DNA of 64,000 nucleotides, from assembly GCA_030142905.1 (NCBI GenBank), contig JASJOG010000015.1, forward strand, positions 749,001 through 813,000, written 5' to 3'. The notes beneath the pieces are model-generated. The model was not told the origin of the DNA and did not search any database. It was given only the letters and a program-made list of their open reading frames with translations. Position numbers and translations under genes: made by a program. Each line of letters opens with the position of its first letter. Positions within the stretch are counted from its first letter, which is position 1. This document shows positions 49,801 to 61,466 of the stretch, piece by piece. Source of the DNA: Heliopora coerulea (Eukaryota; Cnidaria; Anthozoa; Scleralcyonacea; Helioporidae).

Positions 49801-52800
49801 GATTTTTCGACCAATTTTCAAGTTTCGAAATAAGAGCAGAATATGAAAGTTTATTGCATAGAAAGTAGTTTTGCAGTGATTTGAGTGGATTTTGTGCGAT
49901 ATTACGTTGAAAATTTCAGGTTGAAAAATTTGACCAAAATGTAAAGGGGTTAACCTTTGGTTTTTGACGATTTTTCGACCAATTTTCAAGTTTCGAAATA
50001 AGAGCAGAATATGAAAGTTTATTGCATAGAAAGTAGTTTTGCAGTGATTTGAGGGGATTTTGAGCGAAATTACGTTGAAAATTTCAGGTTGAAAAATTTG
50101 ACCAAAATGTAAAGGGGTTAACCTTTGGTTTTTGACGATTTTTCGACCAATTTTCAACTTTCGAAATAAGAGCAGAATGTGAAAGTTTATTGCATAGAAA
50201 GTAGTTTTGCAGTGATTTGAGGGGATTTTGAGCGAAATTACGTTGAAAATTTCAGGTTGAAAAATTTGACCAAAATGTAAAGGGGTTAACCTTTGGTTTT
50301 TGACGATTTTTCGACCAATTTTCAAGTTTCGAAATAAGAGCAGAATATGAAAGTTTATTGCATAGAAAGTAGTTTTGCAGTGATTTGAGTGGTTTTTGTG
50401 CGATATTACGTTGAAAATTTCAGGTTGAAAAATTTGACCAAAATGTAAAGGGGTTAACCTTTGGTTTTTGACGATTTTTCGACCAATTTTCAAGTTTCGA
50501 AATAAGAGCAGAATGTGAAAGTTTATTGCATAGAAAGTAGTTTTGCAGTGATTTGAGTGGTTTTTGTGCGATATTACGTTGGAAATTTCAGGTTGAAAAA
50601 TTTGACCAAAATGTAAAGGGGTTAACCTTTGGTTTTTGACGATTTTTCGACCAATTTTCAAGTTTCGAAATAAGAGCAGAATGTGAAAGTTTATTGCATA
50701 GAAAGTAGTTTTGCAGTGATTTGAGGGGATTTTGAGCGAAATTACGTTGAAAATTTGAGGTTGAAAAATTTGACCAAAATGTAAAGGGGTTAACCTTTGG
50801 TTTTTGACGATTTTTCGACCAATTTTCAAGTTTCGAAATAAGAGCAGAATATGAAAGTTTATTGCATAGAAAGTAGTTTTGCAGTGATTTGAGGGGATTT
50901 TTAGCGAAATTACGTTGAAAATTTCAGGTTGAAAAATTTGACCAAAATGTAAAGGGGTTAACCTTTGGTTTTTGACGATTTTTCGACCAATTTTCAAGTT
51001 TCGAAATAAGAGCAGAATATGAAAGTTTATTGCATAGAAAGTAGTTTTGCAGTGATTTGAGTGGTTTTTGTGCGATATTACGTTGAAAATTTCAGGTTGA
51101 AAAATTTGACCAAAATGTAAAGGGGTTAACCTTTGGTTTTTGACGATTTTTCGACCAATTTTCAAGTTTCGAAATAAGAGCAGAATATGAAAGTTTATTG
51201 CATAGAAAGTAGTTTTGCAGTGATTTGAGTGGTTTTTGTGCGATATTACGTTGAAAATTTCAGGTTGAAAAATTTGACCAAAATGTAAAGGGGTTAACCT
51301 TTGGTTTTTGACGATTTTTCGACCAATTTTCAAGTTTCGAAATAAGAGCAGAATGTGAAAGTTTATTGCATAGAAAGTAGTTTTGCAGTGATTTGAGTGG
51401 TTTTTGTGCGATATTACGTTGAAAATTTCAGGTTGAAAAATTTGACCAAAATGTAAAGGGGTTAACCTTTGGTTTTTGACGATTTTTCGACCAATTTTCA
51501 AGTTTCGAAATAAGAGCAGAATATGAAAGTTTATTGCATAGAAAGTAGTTTTGCAGTGATTTGAGTGGTTTTTGTGCGATATTACGTTGGAAATTTCAGG
51601 TTGAAAAATTTGACCAAAATGTAAAGGGGTTAACCTTTGGTTTTTGACGATTTTTCGACCAATTTTCAAGTTTCGAAATAAGAGCAGAATATGAAAGTTT
51701 ATTGCATAGAAAGTAGTTTTGCAGTGATTTGAGTGGTTTTTGTGCGATATTACGTTGGAAATTTTCAGGTTGAAAAATTTGACCAAAATGTAAAGGGGTT
51801 AACCTTTGGTTTTTGACGATTTTTCGACCAATTTTCAAGTTTCGAAATAAGAGCAGAATGTGAAAGTTTATTGCATAGAAAGTAGTTTTGCAGTGATTTG
51901 AGTGGTTTTTGTGCGATATTACGTTGAAAATTTCAGGTTGAAAAATTTGACCAAAATGTAAAGGGGTTAACCTTTGGTTTTTGACGATTTTTCGACCAAT
52001 TTTCAAGTTTCGAAATAAGAGCAGAATGTGAAAGTTTATTGCATAGAAAGTAGTTTTGCAGTGATTTGAGTGGTTTTTGTGCGATATTACGTTGGAAATT
52101 TAGGTTGAAAAATTTGACCAAAATGTAAAGGGGTTAACCTTTGGTTTTTGACGATTTTTCGACCAATTTTCAAGTTTCGAAATAAGAGGAGAATATGAAA
52201 GTTTATTGCATAGAAAGTAGTTTTGCAGTGATTTGAGTGGTTTTTGTGCGATATTACGTTGAAAATTTTAGGTTGAAAAATTTGACCAAAATGTAAAGGG
52301 GTTAACCTTTGGTTTTTGACGATTTTTCGACCAATTTTCAAGTTTCGAAATAAGAGCAGAATGTGAAAGTTTATTGCATAGAAAGTAGTTTTGCAGTGAT
52401 TTGAGTGGTTTTTGTGCGATATTACGTTGGAAAATTTCAGGTTGAAAAATTTGACCAAAATGTAAAGGGGTTAACCTTTGGTTTTTGACGATTTTTCGAC
52501 CAATTTTCAAGTTTCGAAATAAGAGCAGAATGTGAAAGTTTATTGCATAGAAAGTAGTTTTGCAGTGATTTGAGTGGTTTTTGTGCGATATTACGTTGGA
52601 AATTTCAGGTTGAAAAATTTGACCAAAATGTAAAGGGGTTAACCTTTGGTTTTTGACGATTTTTCGACCAATTTTCAAGTTTCGAAATAAGAGGAGAATA
52701 TGAAAGTTTATTGCATAGAAAGTAGTTTTGCAGTGATTTGAGTGGTTTTTGTGCGATATTACGTTGAAAATTTCAGGTTGAAAAATTTGACCAAAATGTA

Positions 52801-55800
52801 AAGGGGTTAACCTTTGGTTTTTGACGATTTTTCGACCAATTTTCAAGTTTCGAAATAAGAGCAGAATATGAAAGTTTATTGCATAGAAAGTAGTTTTGCA
52901 GTGATTTGAGTGGTTTTTGTGCGATATTACGTTGGAAAATTTCAGGTTGAAAAATTTGACCAAAATGTAAAGGGGTTAACCTTTGGTTTTTGACGATTTT
53001 TCGACCAATTTTCAAGTTTCGAAATAAGAGCAGAATATGAAAGTTTATTGCATAGAAAGTAGTTTTGCAGTGATTTGAGTGGTTTTTGTGCGATATTACG
53101 TTGGAAATTTCAGGTTGAAAAATTTGACCAAAATGTAAAGGGGTTAACCTTTGGTTTTTGACGATTTTTCGACCAATTTTCAAGTTTCGAAATAAGAGCA
53201 GAATATGAAAGTTTATTGCATAGAAAGTAGTTTTGCAGTGATTTGAGTGGTTTTTGTGCGATATTACGTTGGAAATTTTAGGTTGAAAAATTTGACCAAA
53301 ATGTAAAGGGGTTAACCTTTGGTTTTTGACGATTTTTCGACCAATTTTCAAGTTTCGAAATAAGAGCAGAATGTGAAAGTTTATTGCATAGAAAGTAGTT
53401 TTGCAGTGATTTGAGTGGTTTTTGTGCGATATTACGTTGAAAATTTGAATTGAAAAATTTGACCAAAATGTAAAGGGGTTAACCTTTGGTTTTTGACGAT
53501 TTTTCGACCAATTTTCAAGTTTCGAAATAAGAGCAGAATGTGAAAGTTTATTGCATAGAAAGTAGTTTTGCAGTGATTTGAGTGGTTTTTGTGCGATATT
53601 ACGTTGAAAATTTCAGGTTGAAAAATTTGACCAAAATGTAAAGGGGTTAACCTTTGGTTTTTGACGATTTTTCGACCAATTTTCAAGTTTCGAAATAAGA
53701 GCAGAATATGAAAGTTTATTGCATAGAAAGTAGTTTTGCAGTGATTTGAGTGGTTTTTGTGCGATATTACGTTGGAAATTTCAGGTTGAAAAATTTGACC
53801 AAAATGTAAAGGGGTTAACCTTTGGTTTTTGACGATTTTTCGACCAATTTTCAAGTTTCGAAATAAGAGCAGAATGTGAAAGTTTATTGCATAGAAAGTA
53901 GTTTTGCAGTGATTTGAGTGGTTTTTGTGCGATATTACGTTGAAAATTTCAGGTTGAAAAATTTGACCAAAATGTAAAGGGGTTAACCTTTGGTTTTTGA
54001 CGATTTTTCGACCAATTTTCAAGTTTCGAAATAAGAGCAGAATATGAAAGTTTATTGCATAGAAAGTAGTTTTGCAGTGATTTGAGTGGTTTTTGTGCGA
54101 TATTACGTTGAAAATTTTAGGTTGAAAAATTTGACCAAAATGTAAAGGGGTTAACCTTTGGTTTTTGACGATTTTTCGACCAATTTTCAAGTTTCGAAAT
54201 AAGAGCAGAATGTGAAAGTTTATTGCATAGAAAGTAGTTTTGCAGTGATTTGAGTGGTTTTTGTGCGATATTACGTTGGAAATTTCAGGTTGAAAAATTT
54301 GACCAAAATGTAAAGGGGTTAACCTTTGGTTTTTGACGATTTTTCGACCAATTTTCAAGTTTCGAAATAAGAGCAGAATGTGAAAGTTTATTGCATAGAA
54401 AGTAGTTTTGCAGTGATTTGAGTGGTTTTTGTGCGATATTACGTTGGAAATTTGAATTGAAAAATTTGACCAAAATGTAAAGGGGTTAACCTTTGGTTTT
54501 TGACGATTTTTCGACCAATTTTCAAGTTTCGAAATAAGAGCAGAATATGAAAGTTTATTGCATAGAAAGTAGTTTTGCAGTGATTTGAGTGGTTTTTGTG
54601 CGATATTACGTTGGAAATTTCAGGTTGAAAAATTTGACCAAAATGTAAAGGGGTTAACCTTTGGTTTTTGACGATTTTTCGACCAATTTTCAAGTTTCGA
54701 AATAAGAGCAGAATATGAAAGTTTATTGCATAGAAAGTAGTTTTGCAGTGATTTGAGTGGTTTTTGTGCGATATTACGTTGGAAATTTCAGGTTGAAAAA
54801 TTTGACCAAAATGTAAAGGGGTTAACCTTTGGTTTTTGACGATTTTTCGACCAATTTTCAAGTTTCGAAATAAGAGCAGAATATGAAAGTTTATTGCATA
54901 GAAAGTAGTTTTGCAGTGATTTGAGTGGTTTTTGTGCGATATTACGTTGGAAATTTCAGGTTGAAAAATTTGACCAAAATGTAAAGGGGTTAACCTTTGG
55001 TTTTTGACGATTTTTCGACCAATTTTCAAGTTTCGAAATAAGAGCAGAATATGAAAGTTTATTGCATAGAAAGTAGTTTTGCAGTGATTTGAGTGGTTTT
55101 TGTGCGATATTACATTGGAAATTTTACGTTGAAAAATTTGACCAAAATGTAAAGGGGTTAACCTTTGGTTTTTGACGATTTTTCGACCAATTTTCAAGTT
55201 TCGAAATAAGAGCAGAATGTGAAAGTTTATTGCATAGAAAGTAGTTTTGCAGTGATTTGAGTGGTTTTTGTGCGATATTACGTTGAAAATTTTAGGTTGA
55301 AAAATTTGACCAAAATGTAAAGGGGTTAACCTTTGGTTTTTGACGATTTTTCGACCAATTTTCAAGTTTCGAAATAAGAGCAGAATGTGAAAGTTTATTG
55401 CATAGAAAGTAGTTTTGCAGTGATTTGAGTGGTTTTTGTGCGATATTACGTTGGAAATTTTCAGGTTGAAAAATTTGACCAAAATGTAAAGGGGTTAACC
55501 TTTGGTTTTTGACGATTTTTCGACCAATTTTCAAGTTTCGAAATAAGAGCAGAATGTGAAAGTTTATTGCATAGAAAGTAGTTTTGCAGTGATTTGAGTG
55601 GTTTTTGTGCGATATTACGTTGGAAATTTCAGGTTGAAAAATTTGACCAAAATGTAAAGGGGTTAACCTTTGGTTTTTGACGATTTTTCGACCAATTTTC
55701 AAGTTTCGAAATAAGAGCAGAATGTGAAAGTTTATTGCATAGAAAGTAGTTTTGCAGTGATTTGAGTGGTTTTTGTGCGATATTACGTTGGAAATTTCAG

Positions 55801-56510
55801 GTTGAAAAATTTGACCAAAATGTAAAGGGGTTAACCTTTGGTTTTTGACGATTTTTCGACCAATTTTCAAGTTTCGAAATAAGAGCAGAATGTGAAAGTT
55901 TATTGCATAGAAAGTAGTTTTGCAGTGATTTGAGTGGTTTTTGTGCGATATTACGTTGAAAATTTCAGGTTGAAAAATTTGACCAAAATGTAAAGGGGTT
56001 AACCTTTGGTTTTTGACGATTTTTCGACCAATTTTCAAGTTTCGAAATAAGAGCAGAATATGAAAGTTTATTGCATAGAAAGTAGTTTTGCAGTGATTTG
56101 AGTGGGTTTTTGTGCGGATATTACGTTGGAAAATTTCAGGTTGAAAAATTTGACCAAAATGTAAAGGGGTTAACCTTTGGTTTTTGACGATTTTTCGACC
56201 AATTTTCAAGTTTCGAAATAAGAGCAGAATATGAAAGTTTATTGCATAGAAAGTAGTTTTGCAGTGATTTGGGTCGTTTTTTTTAGCGATATTACGTTGG
56301 AAATTGATGTGGAAGAGTTTGATGAAAATGTAAAGGGGTTAACCTTTGGTTTTTAGCGAGTTTTCTACCGATTTCCAAATTTGTAAATAAAAGCAGAATA
56401 TTAAAGTTTATTGAATAAAAAGCTAGTTTTGCAATGATTTTCGTGGTTTTTGCACTAAGTTAGGTTGAAAATTTGAGGGTTAAAGATTTTGTTTTTGACG
56501 ATATTTTGAC
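40888..56510. repeat. 168-base satellite array, about 92 monomers
   Basis: Every 168 bases the array repeats 'atgtaaaggggttaaccttt', 'gacgatttttcgacca', 'gaaagtttattgcat' and 'gtagttttgc'. Occasional one- to two-base indels break the phase (for example near 47145, 48990, 51760 and 52100). Monomers are AT-rich and carry the dyads ggttaacc and, in many, tttcgaaa. Because 168 is 56 codons and one minus frame lacks stops, open frames up to 707 codons arise (51786-49663); I treat them as by-products. Each monomer also shows minus-strand AATAAA. Variants are zoned: left monomers mostly 'gaggggattttgagcgaaatt', right ones (from about 49.5 kb) mostly 'gagtggtttttgtgcgatatt'. Monomers at 56276-56510 are strongly diverged. 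Confidence 0.98.
41220..45750. repeat. Higher-order periodicity of 2688 bases (16 monomers)
   Basis: A block of about 11 monomers at 41220-43060 recurs 2688 bases later at 43908-45750 with the same order of rare variants: 'actttggaattaagagcaga' (41251 and 43939), the 'tttcaggggatt' monomer (41648 and 44336), 'tttttcaccgaaatt', and 'gttgtaaattt'. Confidence 0.85.
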
Positions 56511-56513
56511 GAA

Positions 56514-58075
56514 TTATTCGCACGGAATTTTTACACTAGTTGAAAAATCTAATTTTGTTGAATTTTTGCTTGAGAAAAGAATTCCCTTGGGACTTATTAC
56601 GCCAAGTGAAAAATCGAATTTTGGTCTATTTTGAGTTGGGAAAAGAATTCCCTTGGGAATTATTACACTAAGTGAAAAATTGAAATTTGGCCGATTTTTA
56701 CTTGGGAAAAGAATTCCCTTGGGAATTATTACAGCAAGTGAAAAATGGAAATTTGGCCGATTTTGAGTTGGCAAAAGAATTCCCTTGGGAATTATTACAC
56801 CAAGTGAAAAATTGAAATTTGGCCGATTTTTACTTGGGAAAAGAATTCCCTTGGGAATTATTACAGCAAGTGAAAAATGGAAATTTGGCCGATTTTGAGT
56901 TGGGAAAAGAATTCCCTTGGGAATTATTACACCAAGTGAAAAATTGAATTTTGGCCGATTTTGACTTGGCAAAAGAATTCCCTTGGGAATTATTACAGCA
57001 AGTGAAAAATGGAAATTTGGGCGATTTTAAGTTGGGAAAAGAATTCCTTTGGGAATTATTACAGCAAGTGAAAAATGAAAATTTGGCCGATTTTGAGTTG
57101 GGAAAAGAATTCCCTTGGGATTACACCAAGTGAAAAATTGAATTTTGGCCGATTTTGAGTTGGGAAAAGAACTCCCTTGGGAATTATTACAGCAAGTGAA
57201 AAATGGAAATTTGGCCGATTTTGAGTTGGCAAAAGAATTCCCTTGGGAATTATTACAGCAAGTGAAAAATGGAAATTTGGCCGATTTTAAGTTGGGAAAA
57301 GAATTCCTTTGGGAATTATTACAGCAAGTGAAAAATGGAAATTTGGCCGATTTTGAGTTGGGAAAAGAATTCCCTTGGGATTACACCAAGTGAAAAATTG
57401 AATTTTGGCCGATTTTGAGTTGGGAAAAGAACTCCCTTGGGAATTATTACAGCAAGTGAAAAATGGAAATTTGGCCGATTTTGAGTTGGCAAAAGAATTC
57501 CCTTGGGAATTATTACAGCAAGTGAAAAATGGAAATTTGGGCGATTTTAAGTTGGGAAAAGAATTCCTTTGGGAATTATTACAGCAAGTGAAAAATGAAA
57601 ATTTGGCCGATTTTGAGTTGGGAAAAGAATTCCCTTGGGATTACACCAAGTGAAAAATTGAATTTTGGCCGATTTTGAGTTGGGAAAAGAACTCCCTTGG
57701 GAATTATTACAGCAAGTGAAAAATGGAAATTTGGCCGATTTTGAGTTGGGAAAAGAATTCCCTTGGGAATTATTACAGCAAGTGAAAAATGGAAATTTGG
57801 CCGATTTTGAGTTGGCAAAAGAATTCCCTTGGGAATTATTACAGCAAGTGAAAAATGGAAATTTGGCCGATTTTGAGTTGGGAAAAGAATTCCCTTGGGA
57901 ATTATTACAGCAAGTGAAAAAAGGAAATTTGGCCGATTTTGACTTGGCAAAAGAATTCCCTTGGGAATTATTACACTAAGTGAAAAATGGAAATTTGGCC
58001 GATTTTGAGTTGGGAAAAGAATTCCCTTGGGAATTAACGAATTTGTCACTTGATTTGAATTCTTGCGGAATTTAT
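56514..58075. repeat. 66-base minisatellite array, about 23 units
   Basis: Units carry 'gaattcccttgggaatta' (an EcoRI site within the dyad aattccc-tt-gggaatt), 'caagtgaaaaatggaaattt' and 'ggccgattttgagttggg'. Units ending 'gggattacacc' have a 4-base deletion; three 66-base units plus one 62-base unit make a 260-base higher-order unit at 57145, 57405 and 57665. As 66 is 22 codons, repetitive frames are open on both strands (for example + 57665-57979 and - 58049-57579). The outermost units are the most diverged. It abuts the satellite with no unique spacer. Confidence 0.97.
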
Positions 58076-59770
58076 TACACGAACCGAAAGCTCAAATTTT
58101 CGCCGACTTTGACTTGGGAAAATAAGTGCCATGAGGATTTCATTTCCCGTGGGAGTTATCCAGTTTTTCAACTAGAATATTTAATCCTCCGCAAGAGCAT
58201 GTACGTTAGCAAAAAATGCGTAAGGTACCTATGCACAAGTGGGAAAAAATGCCTAAGTACCTATGTGGAAGCGAACGAACACCAAAGGGCCTATACGCAA
58301 GGGAAGTAAACTGCCCATGTATAACTTCGCACTCGGAAAAAGAATCCTGAAGCCCAAGCCAAGACGTTCCTAAGTGCACACAAGCAAATAAAGTGCACAA
58401 GGACAAATGCCCTAGTTACCTAGTAGAAAGACGCCAAAGGCACCACCTGCAAGCGGAAATATATACCTGACTTAAGTATGCACAAACGAAGATGAACCTA
58501 AGGATCTATGTGGAAGCCAAAACGATGCGCGAGAACTAAACCTTTTGCCGTTCATAACCAGGAAATATACTTTCAACGTCGACCTCTAGTATGTTAATAT
58601 TATGTGACCAAAGCTTCCAGTACAGATAGCTTACATAATGTAGGTTAGCGAAGTGCTGTGAACTAAAGTTTGTTAACAGTATGAAACACATGTTAAGTTT
58701 CCACATGACCTTCAACGGACTTGCAACAAACTGGACAAATCTGTTGCCTGATCAGAATTTTATTTTCTCTTGTGTATGGTAGAATCGGTCATCTATTGAC
58801 ACTTTCGAATGCCTTTGCGTATCTATGCTGATCCTGCAAAAATTTTAAACGAGTGTTACGATAAAATTTAGTTCCGTATCGAGTTCGAAGTTGGCATTGA
58901 TAATTGTATATTTTCTGGTACTGAATAGCTGAAGGTGTGATGTGCAAACTAAAGGATGCCTTAATACCTATGAATAAACGAAAATGCCCATGCGCAAGTA
59001 ATAAATTCTCAGGTACTTACCACAATTGAAGGAATACTTCGGCTTCTGTACCAAAGTACCAATATGATAGCAGAATGTCCATGCCTGGACATCAGTGACT
59101 CAAAGAATGGTCTGGAAACTCTTGTTTTGGTTCGCTTTTGTGCAGAATCAACGTGCTCAACATGGTAGATGTTTGAAATAACTAAGCAATCAACTAACAA
59201 AAACGTTCGAGTTCGGCCTCTCAACCGTGCCAAACGAATGAATGGTAAGACCCCTTTCAACGTTAGTCGAAGCTTCATTATCGTTCTTTGCCAGCCGCTT
59301 TGAAGTTAATAGAGTTTCTTCACCATTCTTCGACCGACTATGCTTACAAGTAACTAAAAAAGATTCCTACTGAAAAATGTCCAAAGACCTTGACGCAAGT
59401 GAATAACCGATTTGGTCATAAATACATAGGGTTGGTTGTACAAAGCTTGGATGTCCGATAGATTACTCCTGATATCGAATGATTCAGTCGACAGAAATTT
59501 CTCCACCCAACATGTTTGGTCCTTGTGAACATAAGTAACACCGATCACTCTGTCGTGCCAGAATATAACTGCCACATAGAGCTAATCAACGGGATACGTC
59601 GTCCAGACTCAACAACCGACCCCAGTAAAAATGCTACTCACTACAGATCAAAAACAAGTGAAGAGACACGGAGGCCAATTGCTACCTTTTTACAACTACG
59701 GTTACAACATTACAAATTAATACACGACGTTATACCAATTTTTCACTGCTTGAGTACACTAGCCTGCGCT

Positions 59771-59814
59771 GCAGACCGTCTAAATTCTGGTGAACCAAGG
59801 TTTAGACGGTCTGC
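59771..59814. repeat. Perfect 14-base inverted repeat
   Basis: 'gcagaccgtctaaa' (59771-59784) and 'tttagacggtctgc' (59801-59814) pair exactly over a 16-base loop. Confidence 0.9.
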
Positions 59815-60236
59815 GGGGCTGGCTAAAGTATACGAATAGATCTAGGGTGGGGTCCACCTGGCCATCCTCCCTTATCAAAATGTCCCAGTCTATTCCCAGA
59901 GGCCAAGACTAGTCAAGAAACTCTTCCTTACCTGGCTTCTATTGAGTACATGTTTTCATTTCAAACTAACGTAAATCCTTTCCAAAGGATTAGGGTCTTA
60001 ATATCAGTTCGATTGCACCTCAAAGTAAAATCAAGGTCTACCAAAGATTATCATTTAGATAAATGCTATTTAAACCAAAGACGATTACAACAGAATTTCG
60101 TTTCTGCCATATACACACTTCATCATTGATATGCATTTACAATCATACTTGAGTAATCGCGGCCAAAACATTAACCACAACGCACATTAGAATTACCGGA
60201 GATTTATGGTAAAACGAAGAAATCTCGTATTTCATT

Positions 60237-60333
60237 AACAATCATTGGATTCGGCTTTCGCATATCAAGAATTATTCAGACCAATGGTCTGAATAATTCT
60301 TGATATCATGCGAAAGCCGAATCCAATAGTTGT
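60237..60333. repeat. Near-perfect loopless palindrome, ~97 bases
   Basis: 'attggattcggctttcgca' through 'attattcagacca' is followed at once by its reverse complement, with only a few mismatches and no loop to speak of. Could extrude as a cruciform; probably a small fold-back element. Confidence 0.9.
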
Positions 60334-61466
60334 TTTATTATACAATTATAAATCGAGGAAGACTCCGCCAGAACATTGCTGGCGGCTAAGAAAAGCTTGT
60401 CAGATTAACAATTGCGTCACCTGCAGACAATTTTTGATGTCTTGTAGGGGGCGAGACATCGAGAATAGTCTATAGGTTTTTAACCAATCAGAATCGAGAT
60501 TGTAGCAGAATATGGTATAATAATGGATATTATCATATACAGTAACTAACATGCTGTATCACTAGTAAAAAACCTTTGAAAAGCAGAATTGACTTCATAT
60601 ATTCGTTGCTTGAGAAGCTGAAAAACGCCGAGACAACTGAAATATATGCTTTTAGACACTTATGTACTGACTAAACTTATTTTCAAGTTTTTCTGGTTGA
60701 ATGAAACGATGGCCATTTAATGCCTTGTAACCACAATGCCAGGGTCTCGATGAGTTTTTGGTAAGAAAATAATAAAATCCAGGTATTCACGGGTATTATG
60801 TGAAATCAAAAATTGACATAATAATTGCATGTAGTTTGTCCACTGAGACATTCTTTTGAAGTGCGTCATTCATGTTCTTGTCATCAAGCCTGCAAGATAT
60901 ACTTGTTAAAAATTAAAACAGATTTCAAAAATTTAGTAAATGAATTGAAAGATCAGACAAAAACATGCAATGTTAAATAAATCTTACTATTTCACCTTTT
61001 GTATAATTATGTTGGGCAAATGTTGTCGCAGGGATCCTTCAAAACACTGTATTATCTTTTCGTTATACCGTAATCGTCATGGATTATGGCAACAACATTT
61101 TCAGATAAATCAATTGCAATCTGATTACAAACGTGTTCTGTTAAAATGGCTTTAACCCCCCACCTCGCATATAGGTGCGATTTAACATATGCAAATGGGA
61201 TGCATGAACAGATTTCAACAGACTTTCAACAGGAATTTGAAAAGACTGACTGATTTATAATTTCTTAGAAAAATTCATGGGTAAAAGAGTTAATCTCTTA
61301 CAATATCACGCAGCCATCTCACCCAGTGATTACATTTTAAACTGCTTGGGACGACTCATCAGACTTTTGACTTCAGGAATTGACAACTCAAGAAAATCCT
61401 AATTACTTGTTGCACAACACGTGAAAAGCTTTGTTGTTCCTAACATAGATTTAAATGAAACAGTAC

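Larger units (their letters stand above)
58076..61466. other. Unassigned DNA between minisatellite and right arm
   Basis: No gene recognised; open frames at 59009-59278 (-) and 59516-59839 (+) show no family signal. The first 450 bases have loosely recurring words (aagtacctatg, cctatgtggaag), perhaps a worn-out repeat. Contains the hairpins at 59771-59814 and 60237-60333. Confidence 0.5.

Noticed and set aside
40805..56209. Long minus-strand repetitive open frames (up to 707 codons) as a repeat protein
   Set aside because: They follow the 168-base satellite exactly, start and stop with one-base indels, and have no leader, unique ends or intron signals. They arise because 168 is divisible by three.
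40888..56510. CENP-B box in the 168-base monomer
   Set aside because: The segment ttcgaaataagagcaga fits the first TTCG and the central A, but not the CGGG end of the box.
40888..58075. CRISPR array
   Set aside because: There are no unique spacers between repeats, units are 168 or 66 bases, and the DNA is clearly eukaryotic.
56514..58309. Open frames on both strands of the 66-base array as proteins
   Set aside because: Both strands are open at the same time and the frames break at 62-base units; this is what a 22-codon tandem repeat gives by chance.
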